From Inia geoffrensis (Eukaryota; Chordata; Mammalia; Artiodactyla; Iniidae), in NCBI GenBank assembly GCA_036417435.1, contig JAZAQT010000029.1, positions 558,001 to 622,000 on the forward strand: a stretch of DNA of 64,000 nt. Reading direction: 5' to 3'. A program made the position numbers and the translations under genes. Every line of letters begins with the position of its first letter. Positions within the stretch are counted from its first letter, which is position 1. Of this stretch, positions 26,011 to 38,148 are shown in pieces. The notes under the pieces are model-generated. The model was not told the origin of the DNA. It made no database searches and worked only from the letters and a program-made list of their open reading frames with translations.

Positions 26011-27744
26011 TGGTAAATCCAAGATTCCTCACAAGCCCTGAAGGACTTATTTAAGAATTTCTCTCTATTTGACAGCCCTTGTGTTTTCTTTTTCAAATTT
26101 ATTTTTATAAGGGGATTTAGCTTATTGACACTGCTGTGTGTATCCTGCTGTACACAAATGATTTTCTTATGGAGACCTATAAATGTATGGGTTTTAATAT
26201 TCTTCATAGTCAGGTATATTCCTAGGTTTTGAATACGGGGTGTTGAGTCCATTTGGTTGAGCAAGGAGTAGGTCTTGTCTAATATATATTTGGCTTATGG
26301 AATGGTATCTGTCCTAATGGCAACCTCTGGTTTTATGCAGCCTCCCCACTCTCCTTTCCCCTTAAGCAAGCCTAAGTTTCTTTTGTAAATGTGAGAATCT
26401 GTTGTGTTTTGTAATGCAGTTCACACGAAGCCGTGTTTACATTCCCGGTATTAGTGATATCTTATGATGTTTCTTTTTCTGTGCGACTTATTTCACTTAG
26501 AATCATCATAACTAAATCCTCTCATTATGCTGCTACTGGTCTGTTGCCATTGATTTCATTGTTGAGTGATATTCCATTGTAGGGATGTACCACAACTTCT
26601 ATATGCATTTTTCTCTTTCTGGGCTATTAAAATTGTACCATAGTCAAGGATCCCGTACACAGAGCAGCCCCAAACTTTGGTGTGGCTGTGTCTTTTTCAT
26701 TGAAATTTTCCGAATCTATAGCACCATAAGTGGAAGTGCCCTAGGCTCTCTAGCTTGGTTTTTTCTTTGTTCCAGGAAACACCATCCACTTCTCCAGAGT
26801 GGCTGTTGGCAATTTACATCCCGCGCATCAGCATAACAAGGCTGCCGGTTCTCCATGGCCTGTCCTGCCTCTCTGGATTTTACACTTTTTTCGGACGGCC
26901 CTTTGGATCGGTGGGAAGTGAGACTTCCTTGTAGTGCGGATTTCCATTGCAGGCTTGCTTGGTTGGCCAAAAAGGGCGTATGCTTTTTTTCCTGAATATA
27001 TTCAGGAAAAAACGCATGCGCCCTTTTTGGCCAAGTGCATCACTGTCGAACTGCTGCCTCTTTTCCTACTCTTTCAGAGCAATTCTTATCTACCCCCTGA
27101 TATCTGTTTTCTGCAAATCTGCGTCGCGTTCAAGTCCTCTTCACAGCCTTCCTTCAATAAATTTTTGGATGATAGGGGTCATTTGGAACTCTGCAGGATT
27201 GTGAGTTACAGTGCCAAAAATCTCCTTTTCTCAACTCGCTTTCTTGTGAGCTGACCGCAAACCCGAAGAATTGCTTCAGGCCCTAATCTCGTTCCGGCAT
27301 GACACGCTGAGCCTTTGGTGAATTCTTTTTCCTGTAGGGAAATCAGAGTTCAATGTGCCCGTCCAAACACATCGAGTAAGCCGCTCATTCGTTCTCCTTA
27401 TTCCTGTTCATCTTCCACAGAAATTGCAAACAGTGCCAAACAAGAGGTCAAAGGCACTGAGTCTCCAAGTGGGGAGAATGTTAATATCGCATCTGGAACG
27501 GCGAACTCGAGTACCAGGCGGTGAAAATGGCGATGAGTTTTAAAATTTTGCCTGATCACTTCGTGGACCATATTCTGGGTTTTCCATGCATATTTTAGCT
27601 GAAGGATAAATCCCTGAAACGTGGAGATTTGGGACCCGTGCAATGGGAACCATGCACCATTGCCTCAAAGGGTCTGCATTCCCTCACCAATAGTATCAGC
27701 CCCAAGTGTCCATCCTTATCTCTCCCCAGCTGTGGATGTAGAGG
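26011..27744. repeat. Unit U16, mosaic
   Basis: The left part matches U10, including cccgcgcatc. After about 27,250-27,375 it switches to another type, with gagtaagccgc, ctgagtctcc and ggagaatg in place of U10's gagttagccgc, ctgactctcc and gtagaatg. L1 part 26083-26958; palindrome 26963-27034 with tatgcttttttt. Private A at 27117. Confidence 0.97.
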
Positions 27745-29478
27745 TGGTAAATCCAAGATTCCTCACAAGCCCTGAAGGACTTATTTAAGAATTTCTCTCT
27801 ATTTGACAGCCCTTGTGTTTTCTTTTTCAAATTTATTTTTATAAGGGGATTTAGCTTATTGACACTGCTGTGTGTATCCTGCTGTACACAAATGATTTTC
27901 TTATGGAGACCTATAAATGTATGGGTTTTAATATTCTACATAGTCAGGTATATTCCTAGGTTTTGAATACGGGGTGTTGAGTCCATTTGGTTGAGCAAGG
28001 AGTAGGTCTTGTCTAATATATATTTGGCTTATGGAATGGTATCTGTCCTAATGGCAACCTCTGGTTTTATGCAGCCTCCCCACTCTCCTTTCCCCTTAAG
28101 CAAGCCTAAGTTTCTTTTGTAAATGTGAGAATCTGTTGTGTTTTGTAATGCAGTTCACACGTAGCCGTGTTTACATTCCCGGTATTAGTGATATCTTATG
28201 ATGTTTCTTTTTCAGTGCGACTTATTTCACTTAGAATCATCATAACTAAATCCTCTCATTATGCTGCTACTGGTCTGTTGCCATTGATTTCATTGTTGAG
28301 TGATATTCCATTGTAGGGATGTACCACAACCTCTATATGCATTTTTCTCTTTCTGGGCTATTAAAGTTGTACCATAGTCAAGGATCCCGTACACAGAGCA
28401 GCCCCAAACTTTGGTGTGGCTGTGTCTTTTTCATTGAAATTTTCCGAATCTATAGCACCATAAGTGGAAGTGCCCTAGGCTCTCTAGCTTGGTTTTTTCT
28501 TTGTTCCAGGAAACACCATCCACTTCTCCAGAGTGGCTGTTGACAATTTACATCCCGCCCAGCAGCATAACAAGGCTGCCGGTTCTCCATGGCCTGTCCT
28601 GCCTCTCTGGATTTTACACTTTTTTCGGACGGCCCTTTGGATCGGTGGGAAGTGAGACTTCCTTGTAGTGCGGATTTCCATTGCAGGCTTGCTTGGTTGG
28701 CCAAAAAGGGCGTATGCGTTTTTTCCTGAATATATTCAGGAAAAAACGCATACGCCCTTTTTGGCCAAGTGCATCACTGTCGAACTGCTGCCTCTTTTCC
28801 TACTCTTTCAGAGCAATTCTTATCTAACCCCTGATATCTGTTTTCTGCAATTCTGCGTCGCGTTCAAGTCCTCTTCACAGCCTTCCTTCAATAAATTTTT
28901 GGATGATAGGGGTCATTTGGAACTCTGCAGGATTGTGAGTTACAGTGCCAAACATCTCCTTTTCTCAACTTGCTTTCTTGTGAGCTGACCGCAAACCCGA
29001 AGAATTGCTTCAGGGCCTAATCTCGTTCCGGCATGACACGCTGAGCCTTTGGTGAATTCTTCTTCCTGTAGGGAAATCAGAGTTCAATGTGCCCGTCCAA
29101 ACACATGGAGTAAGCCGCTCATTCGTTCTCCTTATTCCTGTTCATCTTCCACAGAAATTGCAAACTGTGCCAAACAAGAGGTCAAAGGCACTGACTCTCC
29201 AAGTGGGGAGAATGTTAATATCGCATCTGGAACGGCGAACTCGAGTACCAGGCGGTGAAAATGGCGATGAGTTTTAAAATTTTGCCTGATCACTTCGTGG
29301 ACCATATTCTGGGTTTTCCATGCATATTTTAGCTGAAGGATAAATCCCTGAAACGTGGAGATTTGGGACCCGTGCAATGGGAACCATGCACCATTGCCTC
29401 AAAGGGTCTGCATTCCCTCACCAATAGTATCAGCCCCAAGTGTCCAGCCTTATCTCTCCCAGGCTCTGGATGTAGAGG
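27745..29478. repeat. Unit U17
   Basis: L1 part 27817-28692; palindrome 28697-28768 is perfect. It shares ttcagtgcga with U2. Private changes include A at 27938, C at 28331, ttgacaattt, cccagcagc, acacatggag and caggctctgg, making it one of the more diverged units. Its tctaacccctg recurs in U19 and U21. Confidence 0.97.
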
Positions 29479-31212
29479 TGGTAAATCCAAGATTCCTCAC
29501 AAGCCCTGAAGGACTTATTTAAGAATTTCTCTCTATTTGACAGCCCTTGTGTTTTCTTTTTCAAATTTATTTTTATAAGGGGATTTAGCTTATTGACACT
29601 GCTGTGTGTATCCTGCTGTACACAAATGATTTTCTTATGGAGACCTATAAATGTATGGGTTTTAATATTCTTCATAGACAGGTATATTCCTAGGTTTTGA
29701 ATACGGGGTGTTGAGTCCATTTGGTTGAGCAAGGAGTAGGTCTTGTCTAATATATATTTGGCTTATGGAATGGTATCTGTCCTAATGGCAACCTCTGGTT
29801 TTATGCAGCCTCCCCACTCTCCTTTCCCCTTAAGCAAGCCTAAGTTTCTTTTGTAAATGTGAGAATCTGTTGTGTTTTGTAATGCAGTTCACACGTAGCC
29901 GTGTTTACCTTCCCGGTATTAGTGATATCTTATGATGTTTCTTTTTCTGTGCGACTTATTTCACTTAGAATCATCATAACTAAATCCTCTCATTATGCTG
30001 CTACTGGTCTGTTGCCATTGATTTCATTGTTGAGTGATATTCCATTGTAGGGATGTACCACAACTTCTATATGCATTTTTCTCTTTCTGGGCTATTAAAG
30101 TTGTACCATAGTCAAGGATCCCGTACACAGAGCAGCCCCAAACTTTGGTGTGGCTGTGTCTTTTTCATTGAAATTTTCCGAATCTATAGCACCATAAGTG
30201 GAAGTGCCCTAGGCTCTCTAGGTTGGTTTTTTCTTTGTTCCAGGAAACACCATCCACTTCTCCAGAGTGGCTGTTGGCAATTTACATCCCGCCCATCAGC
30301 ATAACAAGGCTGCCGGTTCTCCATGGCCTGTCCTGCCTCTCTGGATTTTACACTTTTTTCGGACGGCCCTTTGGATCGGTGGGAAGTGAGACTTCCTTGT
30401 AGTGCGGATTTCCATTGCAGGCTTGCTTGGTTGGCCAAAAAGGGCGTATGCGTTTTTTCCTGAATATATTCAGGAAAAAACGCATGCGCCCTTTTTGGCC
30501 AAGTGCATCACTGTCGAACTGCTGCCTCTTTTCCTACTCTTTCAGAGCAATTCTTATCTACCCCCTGATATCTGTTTTCTGCAATTCTGCGTCGCGTTCA
30601 AGTCCTCTTCACAGCCTTCCTTCAATAAATTTTTGGATGATAGGGGTCATTTGGAACTCTGCAGGATTGTGAGTTACAGTGCCAAAAATCTCCTTTTCTC
30701 AACTCGCTTTCTTGTGAGCTGACCGCAAACCCGAAAAATTGCTTCAGGCCCTAATCTCGTTCCGGCATGACACGCTGAGCCTTTGGTGAATTCTTCTTCC
30801 TGTAGGGAAATCAGAGTTCAATGTGCCCGTCCGAACACATCGAGTAAGCCGCTCATTCGTTCTCCTTATTCCTGTTCATCTTCCACAGAAATTGCAAACT
30901 GTGCCAAACAAGAGGTCAAAGGCACTGACTCTCCAAGTGGGGAGAATGTTAATATCGCATCTGGAACGGCGAACTCGAGTACCAGGCGGTGAAAATGGCG
31001 ATGAGTTTTAAAATTTTGCCTGATCACTTCGTGGACCATATTCTGGGTTTCCCATGCATATTTTAGCTGAAGGATAAATCCCTGAAACGTGGAGATTTGG
31101 GACCCGTGCAATGGGAACCATGCACCATTGCCTCAAAGGGTCTGCATTCCCTCACCAATAGTATCAGCCCCAAGTGTCCATCCTTATCTCTCCCCAGCTG
31201 TGGATGTAGAGG
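29479..31212. repeat. Unit U18 (dimer E)
   Basis: L1 part 29551-30426; palindrome 30431-30502 with one T/G mismatch. The variants ccgaaaaattgc and gtccgaacac recur in U20. C at 31051 is private. Confidence 0.97.
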
Positions 31213-32946
31213 TGGTAAATCCAAGATTCCTCACAAGCCCTGAAGGACTTATTTAAGAATTTCTCTCTATTTGACAGCCCTTGTGTTTTCTTTTTCAAAT
31301 TTATTTTTATAAGGGGATTTAGCTTATTGACACTGCTGTGTGTATCCTGCTGTACACAAATGATTTTCTTATGGAGACCTATAAATGTATGGGTTTTAAT
31401 ATTCTTCATAGTCAGGTATATTCCTAGGTTTTGAATACGGGGTGTTGAGTCCATTTGGTTGAGCAAGGAGTAGGTCTTGTCTAATATATATTTGGCTTAT
31501 GGAATGGTATCTGTCCTAATGGCAACCTCTGGTTTTATGCAGCCTCCCCACTCTCCTTTCCCCTTAAGCAAGCCTAAGTTTCTTTTGTAAATGTGAGAAT
31601 CTGTTGTGTTTTGTAATGCAGTTCACATGTAACCGTGTTTACATTCCCGGTATTAGTGATATCTTATGATGTTTCTTTTTCTGTGCGACTTATTTCACTT
31701 AGAATCATCATAACTAAATCCTCTCATTATGCTGCTACTGGTCTGTTGCCATTGATTTCATTGTTGAGTGATATTCCATTGTAGGGATGTACCACAACTT
31801 CTATATGCATTTTTCTCTTTCTGGGCTATTAAAGTTGTACCATAGTCAAGGATCCCGTACACAGAGCAGCCCCAAACTTTGGTGTGGCTGTGTCTTTTTC
31901 ATTGAAATTTTCCGAATCTATAGCACCATAAGTGGAAGTGCCCTAGGCTCTCTACCTTGGTTTTTTCCTTGTTCCAGGAAACACCATCCACTTCTCCAGA
32001 GTGGCTGTTGGCAATTTACATCCCGCCCATCAGCATAACAAGGCTGCCGGTTCTCCATGGCCTGTCCTGCCTCTCTGGATTTTACACTTTTTTCGGACGG
32101 CCCTTTGGATCGGTGGGAAGTGAGACTTCCTTGTAGTGCGGATTTCCATTGCAGGCTTGCTTGGTTGGCCAAAAAGGGCGTATGCGTTTTTTCCTGAATA
32201 TATTCAGGAAAAAACGCATACGCCCTTTTTGGCCAAGTGCATCACTGTCGAACTGCTGCCTCTTTTCCTACTCTTTCAGAGCAATTCTTATCTAACCCCT
32301 GATATCTGTTTTCTGCAATTCTGCGTCACGTTCAAGTCCTCTTCACAGCCTTCCTTCAATAAATTTTTGGATGATAGGGGTCATTTGGAACTCTGCAGGA
32401 TTGTGAGTTACAGTGCCAAAAATCTCCTTTTCTCAACTCGCTTTCTTGTGAGCTGACCGCAAACCCGAAGAATTGCTTCAGGCCCTAATCTCGTTCCGGC
32501 ATGACACGCTGAACCTTTGGTGAAATCTTCTTCCTGTAGGGAAATCAGAGTTCAATGTGCCTGTCCAAACACATCGAGTAAGCCGCTCATTCGTTCTCCT
32601 TATTCCTGTTCATCTTCCACAGAAATTGCAAACTGTGCCAAACAAGAGGTCAAAGGCACTGACTCTCCAAGTGGGGAGAATGTTAATATCGCATCTGGAA
32701 CGGCGAACTCGAGTACCAGGCGGTGAAAATGGCGATGAGTTTTAAAATTTTGCCTGATCACTTCGTGGACCATATTCTGGGTTTTCCATGCATATTTTAG
32801 CTGAAGGATAAATCCCTGAAACGTGGAGATTTGGGACCCGTGCAATGGGAACCATGCACCATTGCCTCAAAGGGTCTGCATTCCCTCACCAATAGTATCA
32901 GCCCCAAGTGTCCAGCCTTATCTCTCCCCAGCTGTGGATGTAGAGG
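31213..32946. repeat. Unit U19 (dimer F)
   Basis: L1 part 31285-32160; palindrome 32165-32236 is perfect. The variants acatgtaaccg (from 31625), ctaccttgg, ttttccttgt, gcgtcacg and gtgaaatcttc (A at 32525, losing the EcoRI site) all recur in U21. Confidence 0.97.
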
Positions 32947-34680
32947 TGGTAAATCCAAGTTTCCTCACAAGCCCTGAAGGACTTATTTAAGAATTTCTCT
33001 CTATTTGACAGCCCTTGTGTTTTCTTTTTCAAATTTATTTTTATAAGGGGATTTAGCTTATTGACACTGCTGTGTGTATCCTGCTGTACACAAATGATTT
33101 TCTTATGGAGACCTATAAATGTATGGGTTTTAATATTCTTCATAGTCAGGTATATTCCTAGGTTTTGAATACGGGGTGTTGAGTCCATTTGGTTGAGCAA
33201 GGAGTAGGTCTTGTCTAATATATATTTGGCTTATGGAATGGTATCTGTCCTAATGGCAACCTCTGGTTTTATGCAGCCTCCCCACTCTCCTTTCCCCTTA
33301 AGCAAGCCTAAGTTTCTTTTGTAAATGTGAGAATCTGTTGTGTTTTGTAATGCAGTTCACACGTAGCCGTGTTTACATTCCCGGTATTAGTGATATCTTA
33401 TGATGTTTCTTTTTCTGTGCGACTTATTTCACTTAGAATCATCATAACTAAATCCTCTCATTATGCTGCTACTGGTCTGTTGCCATTGATTTCATTGTTG
33501 AGTGATATTCCATTGTAGGGATGTACCACAACTTCTATATGCATTTTTCTCTTTCTGGGCTATTAAAGTTGTACCATAGTCAAGGATCCCGTACACAGAG
33601 CAGCCCCAAACTTTGGTGTGGCTGTGTCTTTTTCATTGAAATTTTCCGAATCTATAGCACCATAAGTGGAAGTGCCCTAGGCTCTCTAGGTTGGTTTTTT
33701 CTTTGTTCCAGGAAACACCATCCACTTCTCCAGAGTGGCTGTTGGCAATTTACATCCCGCCCATCAGCATAACAAGGCTGCCGGTTCTCCATGGCCTGTC
33801 CTGCCTCTCTGGATTTTACACTTTTTTCGGACGGCCCTTTGGATCGGTGGGAAGTGAGACTTCCTTGTAGTGCGGATTTCCATTGCAGGCTTGCTTGGTT
33901 GGCCAAAAAGGGCGTATGCGTTTTTTCCTGAATATATTCAGGAAAAAACGCATGCGCCCTTTTTGGCCAAGTGCATCACTGTCGAACTGCTGCCTCTTTT
34001 CCTACTCTTTCAGAGCAATTCTTATCTACCCCCTGATATCTGTTTTCTGCAATTCTGCGTCGCGTTCAAGTCCTCTTCACAGCCTTCCTTCAATAAATTT
34101 TTGGATGATAGGGGTCATTTGGAACTCTGCAGGATTGTGAGTTACAGTGCCAAAAATCTCCTTTTCTCAACTCGCTTTCTTGTGAGCTGACCGCAAACCC
34201 GAAAAATTGCTTCAGGCCCTAATCTCGTTCCGGCATGACACGCTGAGCCTTTGGTGAATTCTTCTTCCTGTAGGGAAATCAGAGTTCAATGTGCCCGTCC
34301 GAACACATCGAGTAAGCCGCTCATTCGTTCTCCTTATTCCTGTTCATCTTCCACAGAAATTGCAAACTGTGCCAAACAAGAGGTCAAAGGCACTGACTCT
34401 CCAAGTGGGGAGAATGTTAATATCGCATCTGGAACGGCGAACTCGAGTACCAGGCGGTGAAAATGGCGATGAGTTTTAAAATTTTGCCTGATCACTTCGT
34501 GGACCATATTCTGGGTTTTCCATGCATATTTTAGCTGAAGGATAAATCCCTGAAACGTGGAGATTTGGGACCCGTGCAATGGGAACCATGCACCATTGCC
34601 TCAAAGGGTCTGCATTCCCTCACCAATAGTATCAGCCCCAAGTGTCCATCCTTATCTCTCCCCAGCTGTGGATGTAGAGG
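32947..34680. repeat. Unit U20 (dimer E repeat)
   Basis: Counterpart of U18. L1 part 33019-33894; palindrome 33899-33970 with one T/G mismatch. Its first bases (ccaagtttcctc) match the start of U22, as expected for a 3,468-bp period. Confidence 0.97.
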
Positions 34681-36414
34681 TGGTAAATCCAAGATTCCTC
34701 ACAAGCCCTGAAGGAATTATTTAAGAATTTCTCTCTATTTGACAGCCCTTGTGTTTTCTTTTTCAAATTTATTTTTATAAGGGGATTTAGCTTATTGACA
34801 CTGCTGTGTGTATCCTGCTGTACACAAATGATTTTCTTATGGAGACCTATAAATGTATGGGTTTTAATATTCTTCATAGTCAGGTATATTCCTAGGTTTT
34901 GAATACGGGGTGTTGAGTCCATTTGGTTGAGCAAGGAGTAGGTCTTGTCTAATATATATTTGGCTTATGGAATGGTATCTGTCCTAATGGCAACCTCTGG
35001 TTTTATGCAGCCTCCCCACTCTCCTTTCCCCTTAAGCAAGCCTAAGTTTCTTTTGTAAATGTGAGAATCTGTTGTGTTTTGTAATGCAGTTCACATGTAA
35101 CCGTGTTTACATTCCCGGTATTAGTGATATCTTATGATGTTTCTTTTTCTGTGCGACTTATTTCACTTAGAATCATCATAACTAAATCCTCTCATTATGC
35201 TGCTACTGGTCTGTTGCCATTGATTTCATTGTTGAGTGATATTCCATTGTAGGGATGTACCACAACTTCTATATGCATTTTTCTCTTTCTGGGCTATTAA
35301 AGTTGTACCATAGTCAAGGATCCCGTACACAGAGCAGCCCCAAACTTTGGTGTGGCTGTGTCTTTTTCATTGAAATTTTCCGAATCTATAGCACCATAAG
35401 TGGAAGTGCCCTAGGCTCTCTACCTTGGTTTTTTCCTTGTTCCAGGAAACACCATCCACTTCTCCAGAGTGGCTGTTGGCAATTTACATCCCGCCCATCA
35501 GCATAACAAGGCTGCCGGTTCTCCATGGCCTGTCCTGCCTCTCTGGATTTTACACTTTTTTCGGACGGCCCTTTGGATCGGTGGGAAGTGAGACTTCCTT
35601 GTAGTGCGGATTTCCATTGCAGGCTTGCTTGGTTGGCCAAAAAGGGCGTATGCGTTTTTTCCTGAATATATTCAGGAAAAAACGCATACGCCCTTTTTGG
35701 CCAAGTGCATCACTGTCGAACTGCTGCCTCTTTTCCTACTCTTTCAGAGCAATTCTTATCTAACCCCTGATATCTGTTTTCTGCAATTCTGCGTCACGTT
35801 CAAGTCCTCTTCACAGCCTTCCTTCAATAAATTTTTGGATGATAGGGGTCATTTGGAACTCTGCAGGATTGTGAGTTACAGTGCCAAAAATCTCCTTTTC
35901 TCAACTCGCTTTCTTGTGAGCTGACCGCAAACCCGAAGAATTGCTTCAGGCCCTAATCTCGTTCCGGCATGACACGCTGAACCTTTGGTGAAATCTTCTT
36001 CCTGTAGGGAAATCAGAGTTCAATGTGCCTGTCCAAACACATCGAGTAAGCCGCTCATTCGTTCTCCTTATTCCTGTTCATCTTCCACAGAAATTGCAAA
36101 CTGTGCCAAACAAGAGGTCAAAGGCACTGACTCTCCAAGTGGGGAGAATGTTAATATCGCATCTGGAACGGCGAACTCGAGTACCAGGCGGTGAAAATGG
36201 CGATGAGTTTTAAAATTTTGCCTGATCACTTCGTGGACCATATTCTGGGTTTTCCATGCATATTTTAGCTGAAGGATAAATCCCTGAAACGTGGAGATTT
36301 GGGACCCGTGCAATGGGAACCATGCACCATTGCCTCAAAGGGTCTGCATTCCCTCACCAATAGTATCAGCCCCAAGTGTCCAGCCTTATCTCTCCCCAGC
36401 TGTGGATGTAGAGG
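34681..36414. repeat. Unit U21 (dimer F repeat)
   Basis: Counterpart of U19, with the same set of rare variants. L1 part 34753-35628; palindrome 35633-35704 is perfect. It differs from U19 by A at 34716. Confidence 0.97.
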
Positions 36415-38148
36415 TGGTAAATCCAAGTTTCCTCACAAGCCCTGAAGGACTTATTTAAGAATTTCTCTCTATTTGACAGCCCTTGTGTTTTCTTTTTCAA
36501 ATTTATTTTTATAAGGGGATTTAGCTTATTGACACTGCTGTGTGTATCCTGCTGTACACAAATGATTTTCTTATGGAGACCTATAAATGTATGGGTTTTA
36601 ATATTCTTCATAGTCAGGTATATTCCTAGGTTTTGAATACGGGGTGTTGAGTCCATTTGGTTGAGCAAGGAGTAGGTCTTGTCTAATATATATTTGGCTT
36701 ATGGAATGGTATCTGTCCTAATGGCAACCTCTGGTTTTATGCAGCCTCCCCACTCTCCTTTCCCCTTAAGCAAGCCTAAGTTTCTTTTGTAAATGTGAGA
36801 ATCTGTTGTGTTTTGTAATGCAGTTCACACGTAGCCGTGTTTACATTCCCGGTATTAGTGATATCTTATGATGTTTCTTTTTCTGTGCGACTTATTTCAC
36901 TTAGAATCATCATAACTAAATCCTCTCATTATGCTGCTACTGGTCTGTTGCCATTGATTTCATTGTTGATTGATATTCCATTTTAGGGAGGTACCACAAC
37001 TTCTATATGCATTTTTCTCTTTCTAGGCTATTAAAGTTGTACCATAGTCAAGGATCCGGTACACAGAGCAGCCCCAAACTTTGGTGTGGCTGTGTCTTTT
37101 TCATTGAAATTTTCCGAATCTATAGCACCATAAGTGGAAGTGCCCTAGGCTCTCTAGCTGGGTTTTTTCTTTGTTCCAGGAAACACCATCCACTTCTCCA
37201 GAGTGGCTGTTGGCAATTTACATCCCGCCCATCAGCATAACAAGGCTGCCGGTTCTCCATGGCCTGTCCTGCCTCTCTGGATTTTACACTTTTTTCGGAC
37301 GGCCCTTTGGATCGGTGGGAAGTGAGACTTCCTTGTAGTGCGGATTTCCATTGCAGGCTTGCTTGGTTGGCCAAAAAGGGCGTATGCGTTTTTTCCTGAA
37401 TATATTCAGGAAAAAACGCATACGCCCTTTTTGGCCAAGTGCATCACTGTCGAACTGCTGCCTCTTTTCCTACTCTTTCAGAGCAATTCTTATCTACCCC
37501 CTGATATCTGTTTTCTGCAATTCTGCGTCGCGTTCAAGTCCTCTTCACAGCCTTCCTTCAATAAATTTTTGGATGATAGGGGTCATTTGGAACTCTGCAG
37601 GATTGTAAGTTACAGTGCCAAAAATCTCCTTTTCTCAACTCGCTTTCTTGTGAGCTGACCGCAAACCCGAAGAATTGCTTCAGGACCTAATCTCGTTCCG
37701 GCATGGCACGCTGAGCCTTTGGTGAATTCTTCTTCCTGTAGGGAAATCAGAGTTCAATGTGCCCGTCCAAACACATCGAGTTAGCCGCTCATTCGTTCTC
37801 CTTATTCCTGTTCATCTTCCACAGAAATTGCAAACTGTGCCAAACAAGATGTCAAAGGCACTGACTCTCCAAGTGGGGAGAATGTTATTATCGCATCTGG
37901 AACGGCGAACTCGAGTACCAGGGGGCGAAAATGGCGATGAGTTTTAAAATTTTGCCTGATCACTTCGTGGACCATATTCTGGGTTTTCCATGCATATTTT
38001 AGCTGAAGGATAAATCCCTGAAACGTGGAGATTTGGGACCCGTGCAATGGGAACCATGCACCATTGCCTCAAAGGGTCTGCATTCCCTCACCAATAGTAT
38101 CAGCCCCAAGTGTCGAACCTTATCTCTCCCCAGCTGTGGATGTAGAGG
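36415..38148. repeat. Unit U22, diverged, first unit with the CTCF-like core
   Basis: L1 part 36487-37362; palindrome 37367-37438 is perfect. A cluster of private changes lies at 36970-37060 (T at 36970 and 36983, G at 36990, A at 37025), which removes the ATG of the recurrent 83-codon shadow. It is the leftmost unit with accagggggcg (37917-37927). Confidence 0.97.
37917..37927 (+). promoter_or_regulatory. CTCF-like core in U22
   Basis: The string accagggggcg equals the central 11 bases of the CTCF consensus. The common form at this place is accaggcggtg. The upstream flank does not match the consensus, so binding is uncertain. Confidence 0.3.

Larger units (their letters stand above)
17342..27300. 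repeat. Higher-order block A, second copy (U11 to mid U16)
   Basis: Second copy of the 10.4-kb block. Correspondence with U10 ends inside U16, between about 27,250 and 27,375. A handful of differences separate the two copies, mostly single substitutions and one T deletion. Confidence 0.85.
29479..36414. repeat. Dimer duplication U18-U19 and U20-U21
   Basis: The pair U18-U19 is repeated as U20-U21 at an offset of 3,468 bp. Shared rare variants include gtccgaacac in the first member and acatgtaaccg, ctaccttgg and gtgaaatcttc in the second. Confidence 0.9.
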
